NCBI GenBank assembly: GCA_029242085.1
Contig: JAQWUP010000065.1
Location: 1 to 64,000, forward strand
Origin: Porticoccaceae bacterium
GTDB lineage: Bacteria; Pseudomonadota; Gammaproteobacteria; Pseudomonadales; Porticoccaceae
Direction: 5' to 3'
Length of the DNA stretch: 64,000 bases
The first letter of the stretch is position 1; every line of letters starts with the position of its first letter. Below the pieces are notes generated by a model. It was not told the DNA's origin and did no database searches. It saw nothing but the letters and a program-made list of their open reading frames with translations. The position numbers and the translations under genes were made by a program. Of the stretch, positions 55,908 to 64,000 are shown one piece after another.

Positions 55908-56867
55908 TCACCAGGGCAAAGCATCCAAGTCCACATTGCCACCACTTAAAATAATCGCCACCCGCTTACCCTGAAACTGCTCTGGCTGATCCATAATCGC
56001 GGCCAGTGGTACCGCACAGGAAGGTTCGATAATCACTTTGAGTCTGGTCCAGATTAGACGCATAGCTTCAACAATACGCTGTTCTGAGCAGAGTAAAATA
56101 TCATCTACGTTCTCGGTGATAGCTGCAAAATTGCGCACACCCACAGTGGCACGCAGGCCATCGGCAATCGTATTCGGGGTGTATTCGGCTAGTCGTTCGC
56201 CGGCCTTCAATCCCAACCATGTATCTTTGGCCCCTTCAGGTTCCGCACCTATAATCTGGGCATCGCTCATCCCTTTAGCATAGATACCAGTGCCGCCTAA
56301 AAGACCACCGCCACCAACTGGCGCTATAATAATATCCACGGGTTTATCGACCTGTTCTAACAGCTCCAGAGCGGCCGTGCCCTGACCGGCAATAATTAAA
56401 TCATTATCAAATGGATGGACCAATGTGTAACCCTGCTGCGCAATTGCATTGGCGACCGCGAGTTCGCGTGCGGCCATGGTCGGCTCACAAAGAAGTACCT
56501 TGGCACCATAACCCTGAACCGCGGCTATTTTGACGGAGGGTGCATTCTCTGGCATCACTACTGTGCAGGGGGCACCTCGCAATGCGGCAGCCCAGGCCAG
56601 CGCAGCACCATGGTTACCGGAGGAATGTGTGACCACGCCTTTTTGCAGACTCGCTTCGTCCATCGAAAATACCGCATTGCATCCACCACGCGCCTTAAAG
56701 GCACCAATTTTTTGAAAATTTTCGGCCTTAAATAATAGCTCACAGCCAATAATTTTATTCAGCGCGCGGCTCTCTAAAATTGGAGTGCGGTGGATATATG
56801 GCGCGATGCGCGCATGCGCCCGCTGGATATCTTGGACAGTTATTTTCATTGGTCCAGTGTAGTCCAA
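55908..56867 (-). CDS. Threonine/serine dehydratase-like PLP enzyme (short form)
   Basis: 319-residue fold-type II PLP enzyme. The PLP Lys is in FKARGGCNAVF, the substrate loop is SSGNHGAALAWAAA and the phosphate loop is GGGGLLGGTG. It has no C-terminal ACT domain, so it is not an isoleucine-feedback IlvA. Catabolic threonine dehydratase, serine racemase and threo-3-hydroxyaspartate ammonia-lyase all share this size. Likely start ATG 56849 (MKITVQDIQRAH) or ATG 56867. Confidence 0.9.
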   Translation of the reverse strand: MDYTGPMKITVQDIQRAHARIAPYIHRTPILESRALNKIIGCELLFKAENFQKIGAFKARGGCNAVFSMDEASLQKGVVTHSSGNHGAALAWAAALRGAPCTVVMPENAPSVKIAAVQGYGAKVLLCEPTMAARELAVANAIAQQGYTLVHPFDNDLIIAGQGTAALELLEQVDKPVDIIIAPVGGGGLLGGTGIYAKGMSDAQIIGAEPEGAKDTWLGLKAGERLAEYTPNTIADGLRATVGVRNFAAITENVDDILLCSEQRIVEAMRLIWTRLKVIIEPSCAVPLAAIMDQPEQFQGKRVAIILSGGNVDLDALPW

Positions 56868-56922
56868 TTATCGTCTTACTGACGAGTAAAGTCCTCAGTG
56901 GGCTTATAGAAGCACCCTTTCA

Positions 56923-57549
56923 CTAGCCATCAATAAACACCGGCAACGCAACGTATTCCCAGAGAATAACTGTAGCCACCAATACCGCGACGGCATAGAC
57001 CAGAGCCACCGCAAAAAGGGCGCTAGTATTGAGTGTGCCGCGATCTTCCGGCACATTCATCAGTATCGGCACGCCGATATAAATCAAGCGAATGGTGTAG
57101 CAACAGATCAGGGTGGCAATCATAATATCCAACCACCAAATAGGCCGCAAAGCGCAAATGCCAGCCACAAAAATAGGCATACAGGCGTAGCCGATCATTA
57201 CCATACCTTTGATTGGATAGGAGTCTTCTGCGTTGTAGGTTTTAGACATCCAGTGGGCCATTGCACCAATCACTACAACTGCGCTGACCAAGGCAAGATA
57301 GAACAGCACCATAAGTGGTATAGCGCTATCTGGGGTGATCTTTACAATATGATCACCGGCCTCCCAACCATAATGGGTGGTGCCAAAATAAAAACTCAGG
57401 GGCGGCACTGCAGCCATAATTAATACAGTCAGCAATCTGCATTTAATTGCCTTTACCGGCTGATTCGCCAGTCGCCGCCAGGTCGCCGTAGGAAAAAAAC
57501 AAATGCCTAAAATCTCTCTCATTAGGACTTTATAACCGCTCTGTTTCAT
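56923..57549 (-). CDS. Yip1 family membrane protein
   Basis: 208 residues with about five membrane spans; the N-terminal [19 protein letters not shown] is typical of bacterial Yip1/DUF1282 proteins. ATG 57549 is chosen because AAGGAGAG lies just upstream; longer starts run into the TauE remnant. Function unknown. After the deletion described at 57747, the nearest recognisable promoter upstream is the FNR-type ccoN promoter at 58043-58085. Confidence 0.85.
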   Translation of the reverse strand: MKQSGYKVLMREILGICFFPTATWRRLANQPVKAIKCRLLTVLIMAAVPPLSFYFGTTHYGWEAGDHIVKITPDSAIPLMVLFYLALVSAVVVIGAMAHWMSKTYNAEDSYPIKGMVMIGYACMPIFVAGICALRPIWWLDIMIATLICCYTIRLIYIGVPILMNVPEDRGTLNTSALFAVALVYAVAVLVATVILWEYVALPVFIDG

Positions 57550-57571
57550 AAAACTCTCCTTGTCTCTGGTG

Positions 57572-57748
57572 TTAATGGTGATGCGCATGAGCACTGGACA
57601 GTTGGATTTGTAAAAGCATCCACAGCCCCATAAATATAATGATCAGTCCCATTAGCCGACGTAGTGAGCGGGACTGTAACCAGCGTGCTAAATGATGTGA
57701 AAACCAACCTCCCGCCAACATGGCGGCCAAAGTGCAGATAGGGCCCGA
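57572..57748 (-). pseudogene. TauE/SafE-like protein, C-terminal remnant
   Basis: 58 readable codons ([20 protein letters not shown] at the start, a final hydrophobic helix with [14 protein letters not shown], then AHAHHH and stop). This matches the end of the sulfite-exporter-TauE/SafE-type membrane protein usually encoded downstream of ccoNOQP/ccoGHIS. It has no start and is in a different frame from the ccoN piece upstream. It is a remnant of the far end of a deleted cluster. Confidence 0.75.
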
Positions 57749-57749
57749 C

Positions 57750-57896
57750 GTTTAACTCTGGCCAAACTAATTGAGCGGCGATAATCACTCCGACGAGCAT
57801 TCCTACTATGCCCCAGACGACTGTTATTAGAGCGAATTGTTTAACGATTTTGGTGTTGTACTGCGGAGGGTTACCGGAAGCGCGCTCACTGATCAT
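57750..57896 (-). pseudogene. ccoN: ccoN N-terminal remnant (cbb3 oxidase subunit I)
   Basis: 49 codons from ATG 57896, with ribosome site AAAGGAAT, encode the conserved start of Cco[21 protein letters not shown] and then [10 protein letters not shown]. After LN the family continues with a phenylalanine-rich loop and the heme-ligand His region, but here similarity stops at once. Reading continues out of the TauE frame to a stop at 57546, giving a 116-residue hybrid with no oxidase core. None of the heme or copper His residues remain. Confidence 0.82.
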
Positions 57897-58042
57897 ATCT
57901 ATTCCTTTGATCGTCACTTAAACTCGATCATCACTAAAAAGTCACATACATCTTTAGCTAAATCTGTGTATGCCTAAAGTATAGACAACATGGATAATTT
58001 CCGAGAAATTATTGCTCGTGCTTTTTGCTTATTTGAATAGGT

Positions 58043-58085
58043 ATTATCGGTTGAGAGATAGAGCTAAATCATTGATATGGGTCAA
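58043..58085 (-). promoter_or_regulatory. FNR/ANR box and -10 of the lost ccoN gene
   Basis: TTGATATGGGTCAA (58072-58085) matches the FNR consensus TTGAT-N4-ATCAA at 9 of 10 positions. On the minus strand GATAAT (58048-58043) follows so that the box is centred about 41.5 bases before the predicted start, the class II activator position. It lies about 180 bases before the ccoN ATG. The site looks intact even though the oxidase genes are gone. Confidence 0.75.
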
Positions 58086-58152
58086 TCCTCGTCAAATGCT
58101 TTATCGGGGACGTAAAAAAACGCCGACTAGAAACTAGAAGACCTTTTTTAAC

Positions 58153-58167
58153 TGGCGACTATCGCCA
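58153..58167 (-). other. Short hairpin downstream of argG
   Basis: TGGCGA and TCGCCA form a perfect 6-bp stem with a 3-base loop, 21 bases after the argG stop. No T-run follows on the minus strand directly, though a T7 occurs about 40 bases on. It may stabilise the 3' end rather than terminate. Confidence 0.35.
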
Positions 58168-58187
58168 TAGATATCTGTGGTGCAGAC

Positions 58188-59405
58188 TTACATATCGCGT
58201 CCACGATTGGCAGCAATACGTAAACGCAGTGCGTTAAGCTTAATAAAGCCCTCTGCATCAGCCTGGTTGTAGGCGCCACCATCATCATCAAAGGTAGCAA
58301 TATTGGCATCAAACAGACTGTCGCTTGACGACTGTCGGCCCACAACACAGACATTGCCCTTGTACAGTTTAATGCGCACCTCACCATTGACCACATCCTG
58401 AGTTTGGTCAATCGCGGCCTGCAGCATTAAACGCTCAGGCGCCCACCAGTAGCCGTTATAAATCAGTTTGGCGTACTTGGGCATCAGCTCATCTTTCATA
58501 TGCGCGACTTCGCGATCCAAGGTTAATGACTCAATGGCACGGTGTGCTTTCATCATTACGGTACCGGCTGGGGTTTCGTAGCAACCACGAGACTTCATAC
58601 CCACATAGCGATTTTCAACAATATCCAAACGCCCAACGCCATTGGCACCAGCCACTTTATTCAAGTATTCAATCACTGTGGCGGCTGACATGGCTTTGCC
58701 ATCAATGGCTACAATATCGCCCTTTTCATAGCTGATGGTCATGTAGGTCGGCTGGTCCGGTGCCTCTTCTGGTGACACAGTCCAGCGCCACATATCGTCT
58801 TCGGCTTCGGACCAGGGATCTTCCAGATTGCCACCTTCATAAGAGATATGCAGCAGGTTGGCATCCATAGAGAAAGGCGATTTCTTACCGCGCTTCATCT
58901 CCACCGGAATACTGTGCTTTTCACAGTAATCCATTAACTTGTCGCGGGAGTTGAGGTCCCATTCACGCCAGGGTGCGATAACCTTAATTCCGGGTTTGAG
59001 CGCATAGGCACCCAGTTCAAAACGCACCTGATCGTTACCTTTGCCCGTGGCACCATGAGAAATAGTATTGGCACCGGTTTCGTTGGCAATTTCAATCAGA
59101 CGCTTGGCAATCAGTGGACGAGCAATAGAGGTACCCAACAGGTACTCACCTTCGTAAATGGTATTGGCGCGGAACATCGGAAACACAAAATCCCGCGCGT
59201 ACTCTTCGCGCAGATCATCAATATAGATCTCTTTTACACCCAGGGCCTCGGCTTTGGCGCGAGCGGGTTCAACCTCTTCACCCTGACCAATATCGGCGGT
59301 AAAAGTAACCACTTCGCAGTTATATTCTTCCTGCAGCCATTTCACAATGACTGAAGTATCCAGGCCGCCTGAATAGGCTAAAACTACTTTATTAACGTCT
59401 GACAC
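58188..59405 (-). CDS. argG: Argininosuccinate synthase
   Basis: 405-residue ATP-dependent ligase of arginine synthesis (citrulline plus aspartate). The PP-loop [15 protein letters not shown], the [15 protein letters not shown] loop and the [16 protein letters not shown] segment are conserved. The start is GTG 59405 with AAAGGAT upstream. The formyltransferase gene ends 59 bases before it on the same strand. Confidence 0.98.
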   Translation of the reverse strand: MSDVNKVVLAYSGGLDTSVIVKWLQEEYNCEVVTFTADIGQGEEVEPARAKAEALGVKEIYIDDLREEYARDFVFPMFRANTIYEGEYLLGTSIARPLIAKRLIEIANETGANTISHGATGKGNDQVRFELGAYALKPGIKVIAPWREWDLNSRDKLMDYCEKHSIPVEMKRGKKSPFSMDANLLHISYEGGNLEDPWSEAEDDMWRWTVSPEEAPDQPTYMTISYEKGDIVAIDGKAMSAATVIEYLNKVAGANGVGRLDIVENRYVGMKSRGCYETPAGTVMMKAHRAIESLTLDREVAHMKDELMPKYAKLIYNGYWWAPERLMLQAAIDQTQDVVNGEVRIKLYKGNVCVVGRQSSSDSLFDANIATFDDDGGAYNQADAEGFIKLNALRLRIAANRGRDM

Positions 59406-59464
59406 GAAACAAGATCCTTTGCTGGAGAAAATAAGGTGGCGATTTTACCCTAACAGCGATGATT

Positions 59465-60226
59465 TTAGTATTGCTTGTGAGCAGAATTGTCCCGCTGATC
59501 AAACAGGCGATAACCGCGACTGAGAAATGCCTCCAGCTCATCCTCGCTGGGAAAGCTGTAGTAGTCTGCTGGGCCCTGCTGTGGCTGACTGGCAATAACC
59601 TGACCCGATTGCATCTCGGCCACAGTCTCAACAATTTGCGCGCAGCCACCGGCATAGAGGCTGAGCACATTGGCCAAATAGGATTTATTCGTCTGCACTG
59701 GAACCCGTGCGATAGAAATAATATCGCCGGTATCCACCCCCGCATCCTGAATAAAATGCAGTGTCGAACCGATCTCTGGCTCATTGTTGAGCATGGCTCT
59801 AAAGGTCGCCATAACACCACGATAGTCGGGCAGCACACCAGAATGCAGATTGATCACCCCATACTGCGGCATGGCAATAACCGCATCGCGAATAATCAAA
59901 CCAAAGCGCACCGAGATAATAAGCTCTGGCGCACTGGCGCAAATACGTGCCAGTCCCTCTGGACCATTCACTCTATTGTCAATATCAGCAAAGCCCTGCA
60001 ACTCGCAACCTGCCAATCGAGCGAGATCGTCAAAGCTCAGTTCAGCAGCGGCGATCTGTCGTTTTTCAAAGGCCGCCAGATCCATCAATGGTTGTGGCAG
60101 CTGATGGTCAGCCCCCACTTTTTCAGATATAAAAATGCTCAGCTGATGATCACCGAGGTCTCGTACCAATCGGGTCAGAACGATATGGCTGGCAAGGTCT
60201 CTGTTGGTAAGGACTGTTATGTTCAT
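59465..60226 (-). CDS. Formyltransferase-fold protein of unknown substrate
   Basis: 253 residues with a formyltransferase core. The catalytic Asn-His pair is in INLHSGVLPDYRGVMATFRA, and the catalytic Asp in QDAGVDTGDIIS. It lacks the C-terminal domain of methionyl-tRNA formyltransferase and differs from PurN, which is encoded elsewhere in this window. Such proteins often formylate amino sugars or handle folate-linked one-carbon units. Here it sits alone between pyrC and argG. A long frame on the opposite strand is a shadow. Confidence 0.82.
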   Translation of the reverse strand: MNITVLTNRDLASHIVLTRLVRDLGDHQLSIFISEKVGADHQLPQPLMDLAAFEKRQIAAAELSFDDLARLAGCELQGFADIDNRVNGPEGLARICASAPELIISVRFGLIIRDAVIAMPQYGVINLHSGVLPDYRGVMATFRAMLNNEPEIGSTLHFIQDAGVDTGDIISIARVPVQTNKSYLANVLSLYAGGCAQIVETVAEMQSGQVIASQPQQGPADYYSFPSEDELEAFLSRGYRLFDQRDNSAHKQY

Positions 60227-60321
60227 GCAGGGCTCTTTTTTTAAACCTTACTTTTCCATAAATACTCGTATGAAGCTACTGTTTCCGGTAGCATTACCGC
60301 TCTACTTAAGGACTGTTTTCA

Positions 60322-61356
60322 ATGGATCAACTCAGCATTATCCTACCCGACGATTGGCACCTGCACCTGCGTGATCATCAAGCTCTCGAAACCACAGTCC
60401 CAGCGGCGGCCCGATGCTTTGGCCGTGGTATTATTATGCCCAATCTAACTCCTCCAGCGACCACAGTAGCGGAGGCCAGCGCCTATCGCGATCGGATTTT
60501 GGCGCAGCGCCCAGAGGGATCAAATTGGCAGCCGCTGATGGTTCTCTATCTGACCGACAACACCTCACCAGATGAAATTCGCGCCGCCAAAGAATGTGGT
60601 TTTATTCATGGCTGTAAGTATTATCCTGCCGGCGCTACCACCAATTCTGATTCTGGGGTGACCAACCTAAATAATATTCATCAGGTTTTAGAAACCATGC
60701 AGGAAGTTGGCATGGTGCTGCAACTGCACGGTGAAGTGACCTCTATCGATACCGATATTTTTGATCGCGAGGCGATATTTATTGAGCGTCACCTGCGCGG
60801 TTTAGTGCAGCACTACCCCAACCTCAAAATTGTTCTGGAACATATCACTACCTCAGAAGCTACTGAGTTTGTGGCTCAGGCCAACGATAATGTCGCCGCC
60901 TCAATCACGCCTCAACATCTGCTCTATAACCGCAACCATATGTTGGTTGGTGGTATTCGCCCGCATCTTTTTTGCCTGCCGATTCTGAAGCGAGATACCC
61001 ATCAACAGGCACTGATCGCGGCGGCTACTAGCGGTAATAAAAAATTCTTTTTGGGCACAGATTCCGCCCCCCATATTCAGGGCAGGAAGGAGAGCTCCTG
61101 TGGCTGCGCTGGCTGTTATAGTCACCATGCCGCGATTGAACTCTATGCTGAAGTATTTGAACAGGCGGATGCGCTGGATAAACTAGAGGCCTTTGCCAGC
61201 AAACATGGCGCAGATTTTTATAGTCTGCCCTACAACAGCGAGACCATTTTGTTAAAGCGTGACCCCTGGGAGTTGCCAGCGACAATTGCCTATGATGGCT
61301 CACAGTTAGTTCCACTCGGTGCGAGCACCACTCTAAACTGGAAAATGAGCCGCTAA
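60322..61356 (+). CDS. pyrC: Dihydroorotase (PyrC, class II)
   Basis: 344-residue Zn enzyme of pyrimidine synthesis. The metal motif [10 protein letters not shown] (His13, His15), the carboxylated Lys segment [14 protein letters not shown] near 98, the His pair region HGEV and LEHITT, and the catalytic Asp in GTDSAPH are all present. Its stop overlaps the rnt start (TAATG), so the two are coupled. Confidence 0.98.
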   Translation: MDQLSIILPDDWHLHLRDHQALETTVPAAARCFGRGIIMPNLTPPATTVAEASAYRDRILAQRPEGSNWQPLMVLYLTDNTSPDEIRAAKECGFIHGCKYYPAGATTNSDSGVTNLNNIHQVLETMQEVGMVLQLHGEVTSIDTDIFDREAIFIERHLRGLVQHYPNLKIVLEHITTSEATEFVAQANDNVAASITPQHLLYNRNHMLVGGIRPHLFCLPILKRDTHQQALIAAATSGNKKFFLGTDSAPHIQGRKESSCGCAGCYSHHAAIELYAEVFEQADALDKLEAFASKHGADFYSLPYNSETILLKRDPWELPATIAYDGSQLVPLGASTTLNWKMSR

Positions 61357-62015
61357 TGGAAATGCCTGAAGAGCTTCTAGCCCCGACAAAAATGGCACAG
61401 CGTTTTCGCGGGTTTCTACCCGTGGTGGTGGATGTTGAAACCGGCGGCTTTGACTCACGAAAAGATGCCTTGCTGGAAATTGCCGCGGTGATTTTAGAAA
61501 TGGATTTTCAGGGTAATCTGCAAATAAAAGAGAGTTACAGTAAAAATATTGAGCCTTTTCCCGGCGCCAATATTGATGATGCGGCGCTGGAGTTTACCGG
61601 CATTGATCTCTATGACCCCGAGCGCATGATGGAAGATGAAGGTGAAGCGCTGCGTGAAATATTTCAGCCCATTCGCCGAGAGGTGTCTGAGTCTGGCTGC
61701 ACCCGCGCAGTGATGGTGGCACACAATGCCCATTTTGATCTGGGCTTTGTCAATGCAGCCATAAAGCGCAACCAAATTAAACGCAGCCCTTTTCATCCCT
61801 TTTCTTGTTTCGATACCTCGAGTCTAGCGGGACTAGCCTATGGCCAGACAGTATTGGCTAAGGCCTGTCAGGCCGCGAAAATTGAATTTAATAATCGCGA
61901 TGCCCACAGCGCACTCTATGACACAGTTAAAACCGCAGAGCTGTATTGCAAGATTGTCAATCGATGGAAGGAGTTGGGTGGCTGGCCGCTACCTGTCGAT
62001 AGCGACCCGTCTTAA
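61356..62015 (+). CDS. rnt: Ribonuclease T
   Basis: 219-residue DEDDh 3'-5' exonuclease that trims tRNA 3' ends and stable RNAs. Exo I VVDVETGGFDS (Asp26, Glu28), Exo II HNAHFDLGFV and Exo III with His and Asp in NRDAHSALYDTVKTA are intact. The conserved Phe-rich substrate-stacking residues are present. The pyrC-rnt pairing is common in pseudomonads and relatives. Confidence 0.97.
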   Translation: MEMPEELLAPTKMAQRFRGFLPVVVDVETGGFDSRKDALLEIAAVILEMDFQGNLQIKESYSKNIEPFPGANIDDAALEFTGIDLYDPERMMEDEGEALREIFQPIRREVSESGCTRAVMVAHNAHFDLGFVNAAIKRNQIKRSPFHPFSCFDTSSLAGLAYGQTVLAKACQAAKIEFNNRDAHSALYDTVKTAELYCKIVNRWKELGGWPLPVDSDPS

Positions 62016-62024
62016 TTTGTAGAG

Positions 62025-63455
62025 TTACTTTGCAACCCAGAAGTCGGCGTTCCCAATACCCGCTTTGTCAGGATCAAATACAGGGTCGATGCCCCGCACA
62101 AGTTGCGTCTCATAATCTTTAAGCGCCACCAATGCCGGCTTTTGAAGTATCAATATAGCCACAATATTTAACCAGGCCATCACACCGACACCAACATCAC
62201 CCAGCGCCCAGGCAACAGCCGCAGTTTTGAGTCCACCATAGATTACCGATCCCAGCACCAGTGCTTTGAGCGCAAAGACCAGCCAGGCGCGGTGCACTTT
62301 GCGATTGATATACATGACATTGGTTTCGGCAATATAGTAATAAGCAACAATGGTCGTAAAGGCAAAGAACAGTAATGACAGTGCCAGAAGACCACTGCCA
62401 AAGCCGGGCAGAATAGTATCAAAGGATGCCTGAACATAGCCTGGACCAGCAGCAACGCCAGCCAATCCCTCGTAGAGCATACCGCCATCGGCGCCCTGCA
62501 CATTGTAGAGTCCCGTAAGCAAAATCATAAACGCGGTGGCTGTGCAGATAAGCAATGTATCGATATAGACCGAGAACGCCTGAACCAACCCCTGCTTAAC
62601 CGGGTGCGAGACCTCCGCTGCCGCTGCGGCATGGGGTGAACTACCCTGCCCAGCCTCATTAGAATAAATACCACGCTTTACGCCCCACTGTACGGCCATA
62701 CCAATAATGGCACCGTATCCAGCCTCCATACCAAAGGCGCTATTAAAAATAAGTTTTACCATGGCGGGCACTGCGTCTATATTGGCGCCAATCACTATCA
62801 GTGCAATCAGAATATAACCCACTGCCATCGCAGGCACGGCAATCTGCGCAAAGTGGGCAATGCGTTTTACACCGCCAAAAACAATTAATGCCAGAGTGAC
62901 ACAGAGAAATGCGACGGTAGCAACCGGCGGCACGCTCCAGGCATTATCCATCGCCATCACAATGCTATTGGCCTGAATTCCCGGCAGGCAGAAACCCATG
63001 GCGATAATGGTAGATGCGGCAAATAACCAGGCATACCAATTCTGTCCCATGGCTTTTTCAATATAGTAAGCAGGGCCACCACGGTACATACCGTTGTCAT
63101 CTTTCTCTTTGTATATCTGCGCTAATGTGGCTTCGACGTAGGCAGTCGATGCACCGAGAAAGGCGACCATCCACATCCAGAACACCGCACCGGGACCACC
63201 CATCGCAATCGCGGTGGCGACACCGGCAATATTACCTGTGCCTACCCGCCCAGACAGGGACATAGCCAGCGCTTGAAAAGAGGACACACCGGAGTCAGAA
63301 CTGCGACCATCGAAGATCAATTTAGCCATATGACGAAAATGACGCACCTGCAGAAACCGAGTGCGAACAGAGAAATACAGGCCTGAACCCAGACACAGAT
63401 AAACTAGCGCCGAGCTCCAAACGATACCATTGAGATCATTGATAAGTTGTTCCAA
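62025..63455 (-). CDS. AGCS family sodium:alanine/glycine symporter
   Basis: 476-residue transporter with about 11 membrane spans. The family signatures FQALAMSLSGRVGTGNIAGV and GGPGAVFWMWMVAFLGAST are present, with the second conserved region VQWGVKRGIYSNEAGQGSSP. It imports alanine, glycine or a related small amino acid with Na+. Convergent with rnt, 9 bases apart. Confidence 0.95.
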   Translation of the reverse strand: MEQLINDLNGIVWSSALVYLCLGSGLYFSVRTRFLQVRHFRHMAKLIFDGRSSDSGVSSFQALAMSLSGRVGTGNIAGVATAIAMGGPGAVFWMWMVAFLGASTAYVEATLAQIYKEKDDNGMYRGGPAYYIEKAMGQNWYAWLFAASTIIAMGFCLPGIQANSIVMAMDNAWSVPPVATVAFLCVTLALIVFGGVKRIAHFAQIAVPAMAVGYILIALIVIGANIDAVPAMVKLIFNSAFGMEAGYGAIIGMAVQWGVKRGIYSNEAGQGSSPHAAAAAEVSHPVKQGLVQAFSVYIDTLLICTATAFMILLTGLYNVQGADGGMLYEGLAGVAAGPGYVQASFDTILPGFGSGLLALSLLFFAFTTIVAYYYIAETNVMYINRKVHRAWLVFALKALVLGSVIYGGLKTAAVAWALGDVGVGVMAWLNIVAILILQKPALVALKDYETQLVRGIDPVFDPDKAGIGNADFWVAK

Positions 63456-63483
63456 AATTTTTCCTCTAAAGTGCGAATTATTA

Positions 63484-64000
63484 TTATTTTTCCAGAGCCG
63501 CTTTATCCGCTAATTGAAATAACGGAACTATATCAGCCAGAAATTGTTCCGTTGTCTGGCCCTTAACCACGAGTAATGGCGGGGCACTGAGTGTACTAGA
63601 ATATTGTGGGAATGGGGAAAATTCATCCCAGCTCTTCATCTGTCCAATCGAGCCTATTATCAGGATGACACCAACAAATGCGGCACAGCCACTCCAGCGC
63701 GCCCGCGATGACAGATTGGTTGCTAGCGCCAAATTAGCACTGAGCAGTAAAAAGAGAATACTCATGGACACTAACTGCTGCGCCATGTCACCGAACAGCA
63801 CCGAGCTGAAGTTATAGCTCAGGGTGGATAGCAGCCAACCGCAACCGGTAAATAATAAGGAGGCCAGCAGAATCAGACTGTACTGACCCAAAAAATGTGC
63901 TTCCTGCCTCACCAGGCGGCCCACCAGTGACCAAAATATTGCACCGATAAAGATAACTAACTGGGCACTGATAATCACCGGTATGGTATTTTTCCATTCC
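63484..64000 (-). CDS. Unknown membrane protein, 5' end cut by window edge
   Basis: At least 171 residues, open to the window end in frame; GTG 63978 is an internal candidate but the upstream codons EWKNTIPV look coding. It has four hydrophobic spans in the first 120 residues, then a short extracytoplasmic or cytoplasmic tail ending in a charged helix. I do not recognise the family. It lies 28 bases upstream of the AGCS symporter gene and may be co-transcribed with it. Confidence 0.6.
   Translation of the reverse strand, partial: EWKNTIPVIISAQLVIFIGAIFWSLVGRLVRQEAHFLGQYSLILLASLLFTGCGWLLSTLSYNFSSVLFGDMAQQLVSMSILFLLLSANLALATNLSSRARWSGCAAFVGVILIIGSIGQMKSWDEFSPFPQYSSTLSAPPLLVVKGQTTEQFLADIVPLFQLADKAALEK

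Noticed and set aside
57546-57896. The 116-codon ccoN-frame hybrid as a real small protein
   Set aside because: After codon 49 it reads TauE sequence in the wrong frame, so it is more simply explained as a fusion scar.
59459-60244. A 261-codon open frame on the plus strand opposite the formyltransferase
   Set aside because: It has no recognisable domain, while the minus-strand frame has an intact catalytic motif set and correct length. It is a shadow.

Overview
The window looks like a chromosomal core region of a gammaproteobacterium, probably a marine member of the Cellvibrionales/SAR92-OM60 type. The evidence is gene order: several blocks match the Pseudomonas-type arrangement (asmA-mutY-yggX-tRNA-Phe; der-bamB-yfgM-hisS-ispG-pilF-rlmN-ndk next to the isc operon, trmJ and suhB; yihY-arsC-wrbA-DUF2069; hda-DUF2066-purM-purN-DUF3108; dcd-apbC-metG; rsxABCDGE). 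Base composition is moderate (about half G+C by eye). I saw no prophage, integrase, transposase or CRISPR array. The lineage call is inference from synteny.

Layout. 1-4.2 kb: the C-terminal end of a zinc-type TonB receptor, asmA, mutY, yggX and a tRNA-Phe with its own promoter and terminator. 4.2-9.8 kb: methionine gamma-lyase with a divergent Lrp-type regulator, der, and an omega-aminotransferase with a divergent XRE-cupin regulator. 9.9-16.7 kb: envelope, translation and isoprenoid genes on the minus strand (bamB to ndk), with rodZ missing from its usual place between pilF and ispG. 16.8-24.3 kb: a broken GGDEF-EAL gene and the complete iscRSUA-hscBA-fdx-iscX operon behind an IscR-box promoter. 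24.3-30 kb: trmJ, suhB and a HupE/UreJ-like, PpiC and DUF3604 trio. 30-36 kb: amino-acid permease, AraC-MGMT fusion, a repeat-rich intergenic island, aldehyde dehydrogenase, thioredoxin-like lipoprotein and YihY. 36-46 kb: arsC, wrbA, DUF2069, sppA, hda, DUF2066, purMN, DUF3108, DUF3014, dcd and apbC. 46-53.6 kb: metG and the rsx/rnf electron-transport operon. 53.7-64 kb: ThDP enzyme, VOC protein, threonine-dehydratase-like enzyme, Yip1 protein, argG, an orphan formyltransferase, pyrC, rnt, an AGCS symporter and a partial membrane protein.

The most unusual structure is at 57.57-58.09 kb. An apparently intact class-II FNR/ANR promoter and ribosome-binding site lead into the first 49 codons of ccoN (cbb3 oxidase subunit I). 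These are joined abruptly, and out of frame, to the last 58 codons of a TauE/SafE-like membrane protein of the kind usually found at the far end of cco/fix gene clusters. This reads as a scar of a single deletion that removed the cbb3 oxidase cluster. It leaves the oxygen-responsive promoter pointing at a Yip1-family gene. A second decay event is a GAA-to-TAA stop in the conserved EGVE motif of the GGDEF-EAL protein, with 39 still-readable codons after it.

Functionally the window is mostly housekeeping: Fe-S cluster assembly and carriers (isc, apbC, with rsx, ispG, rlmN and mutY as clients), outer-membrane assembly, purine, pyrimidine and arginine synthesis, DNA repair and replication control. 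Small catabolic modules for methionine and omega-amino acids each have a divergent dedicated regulator.
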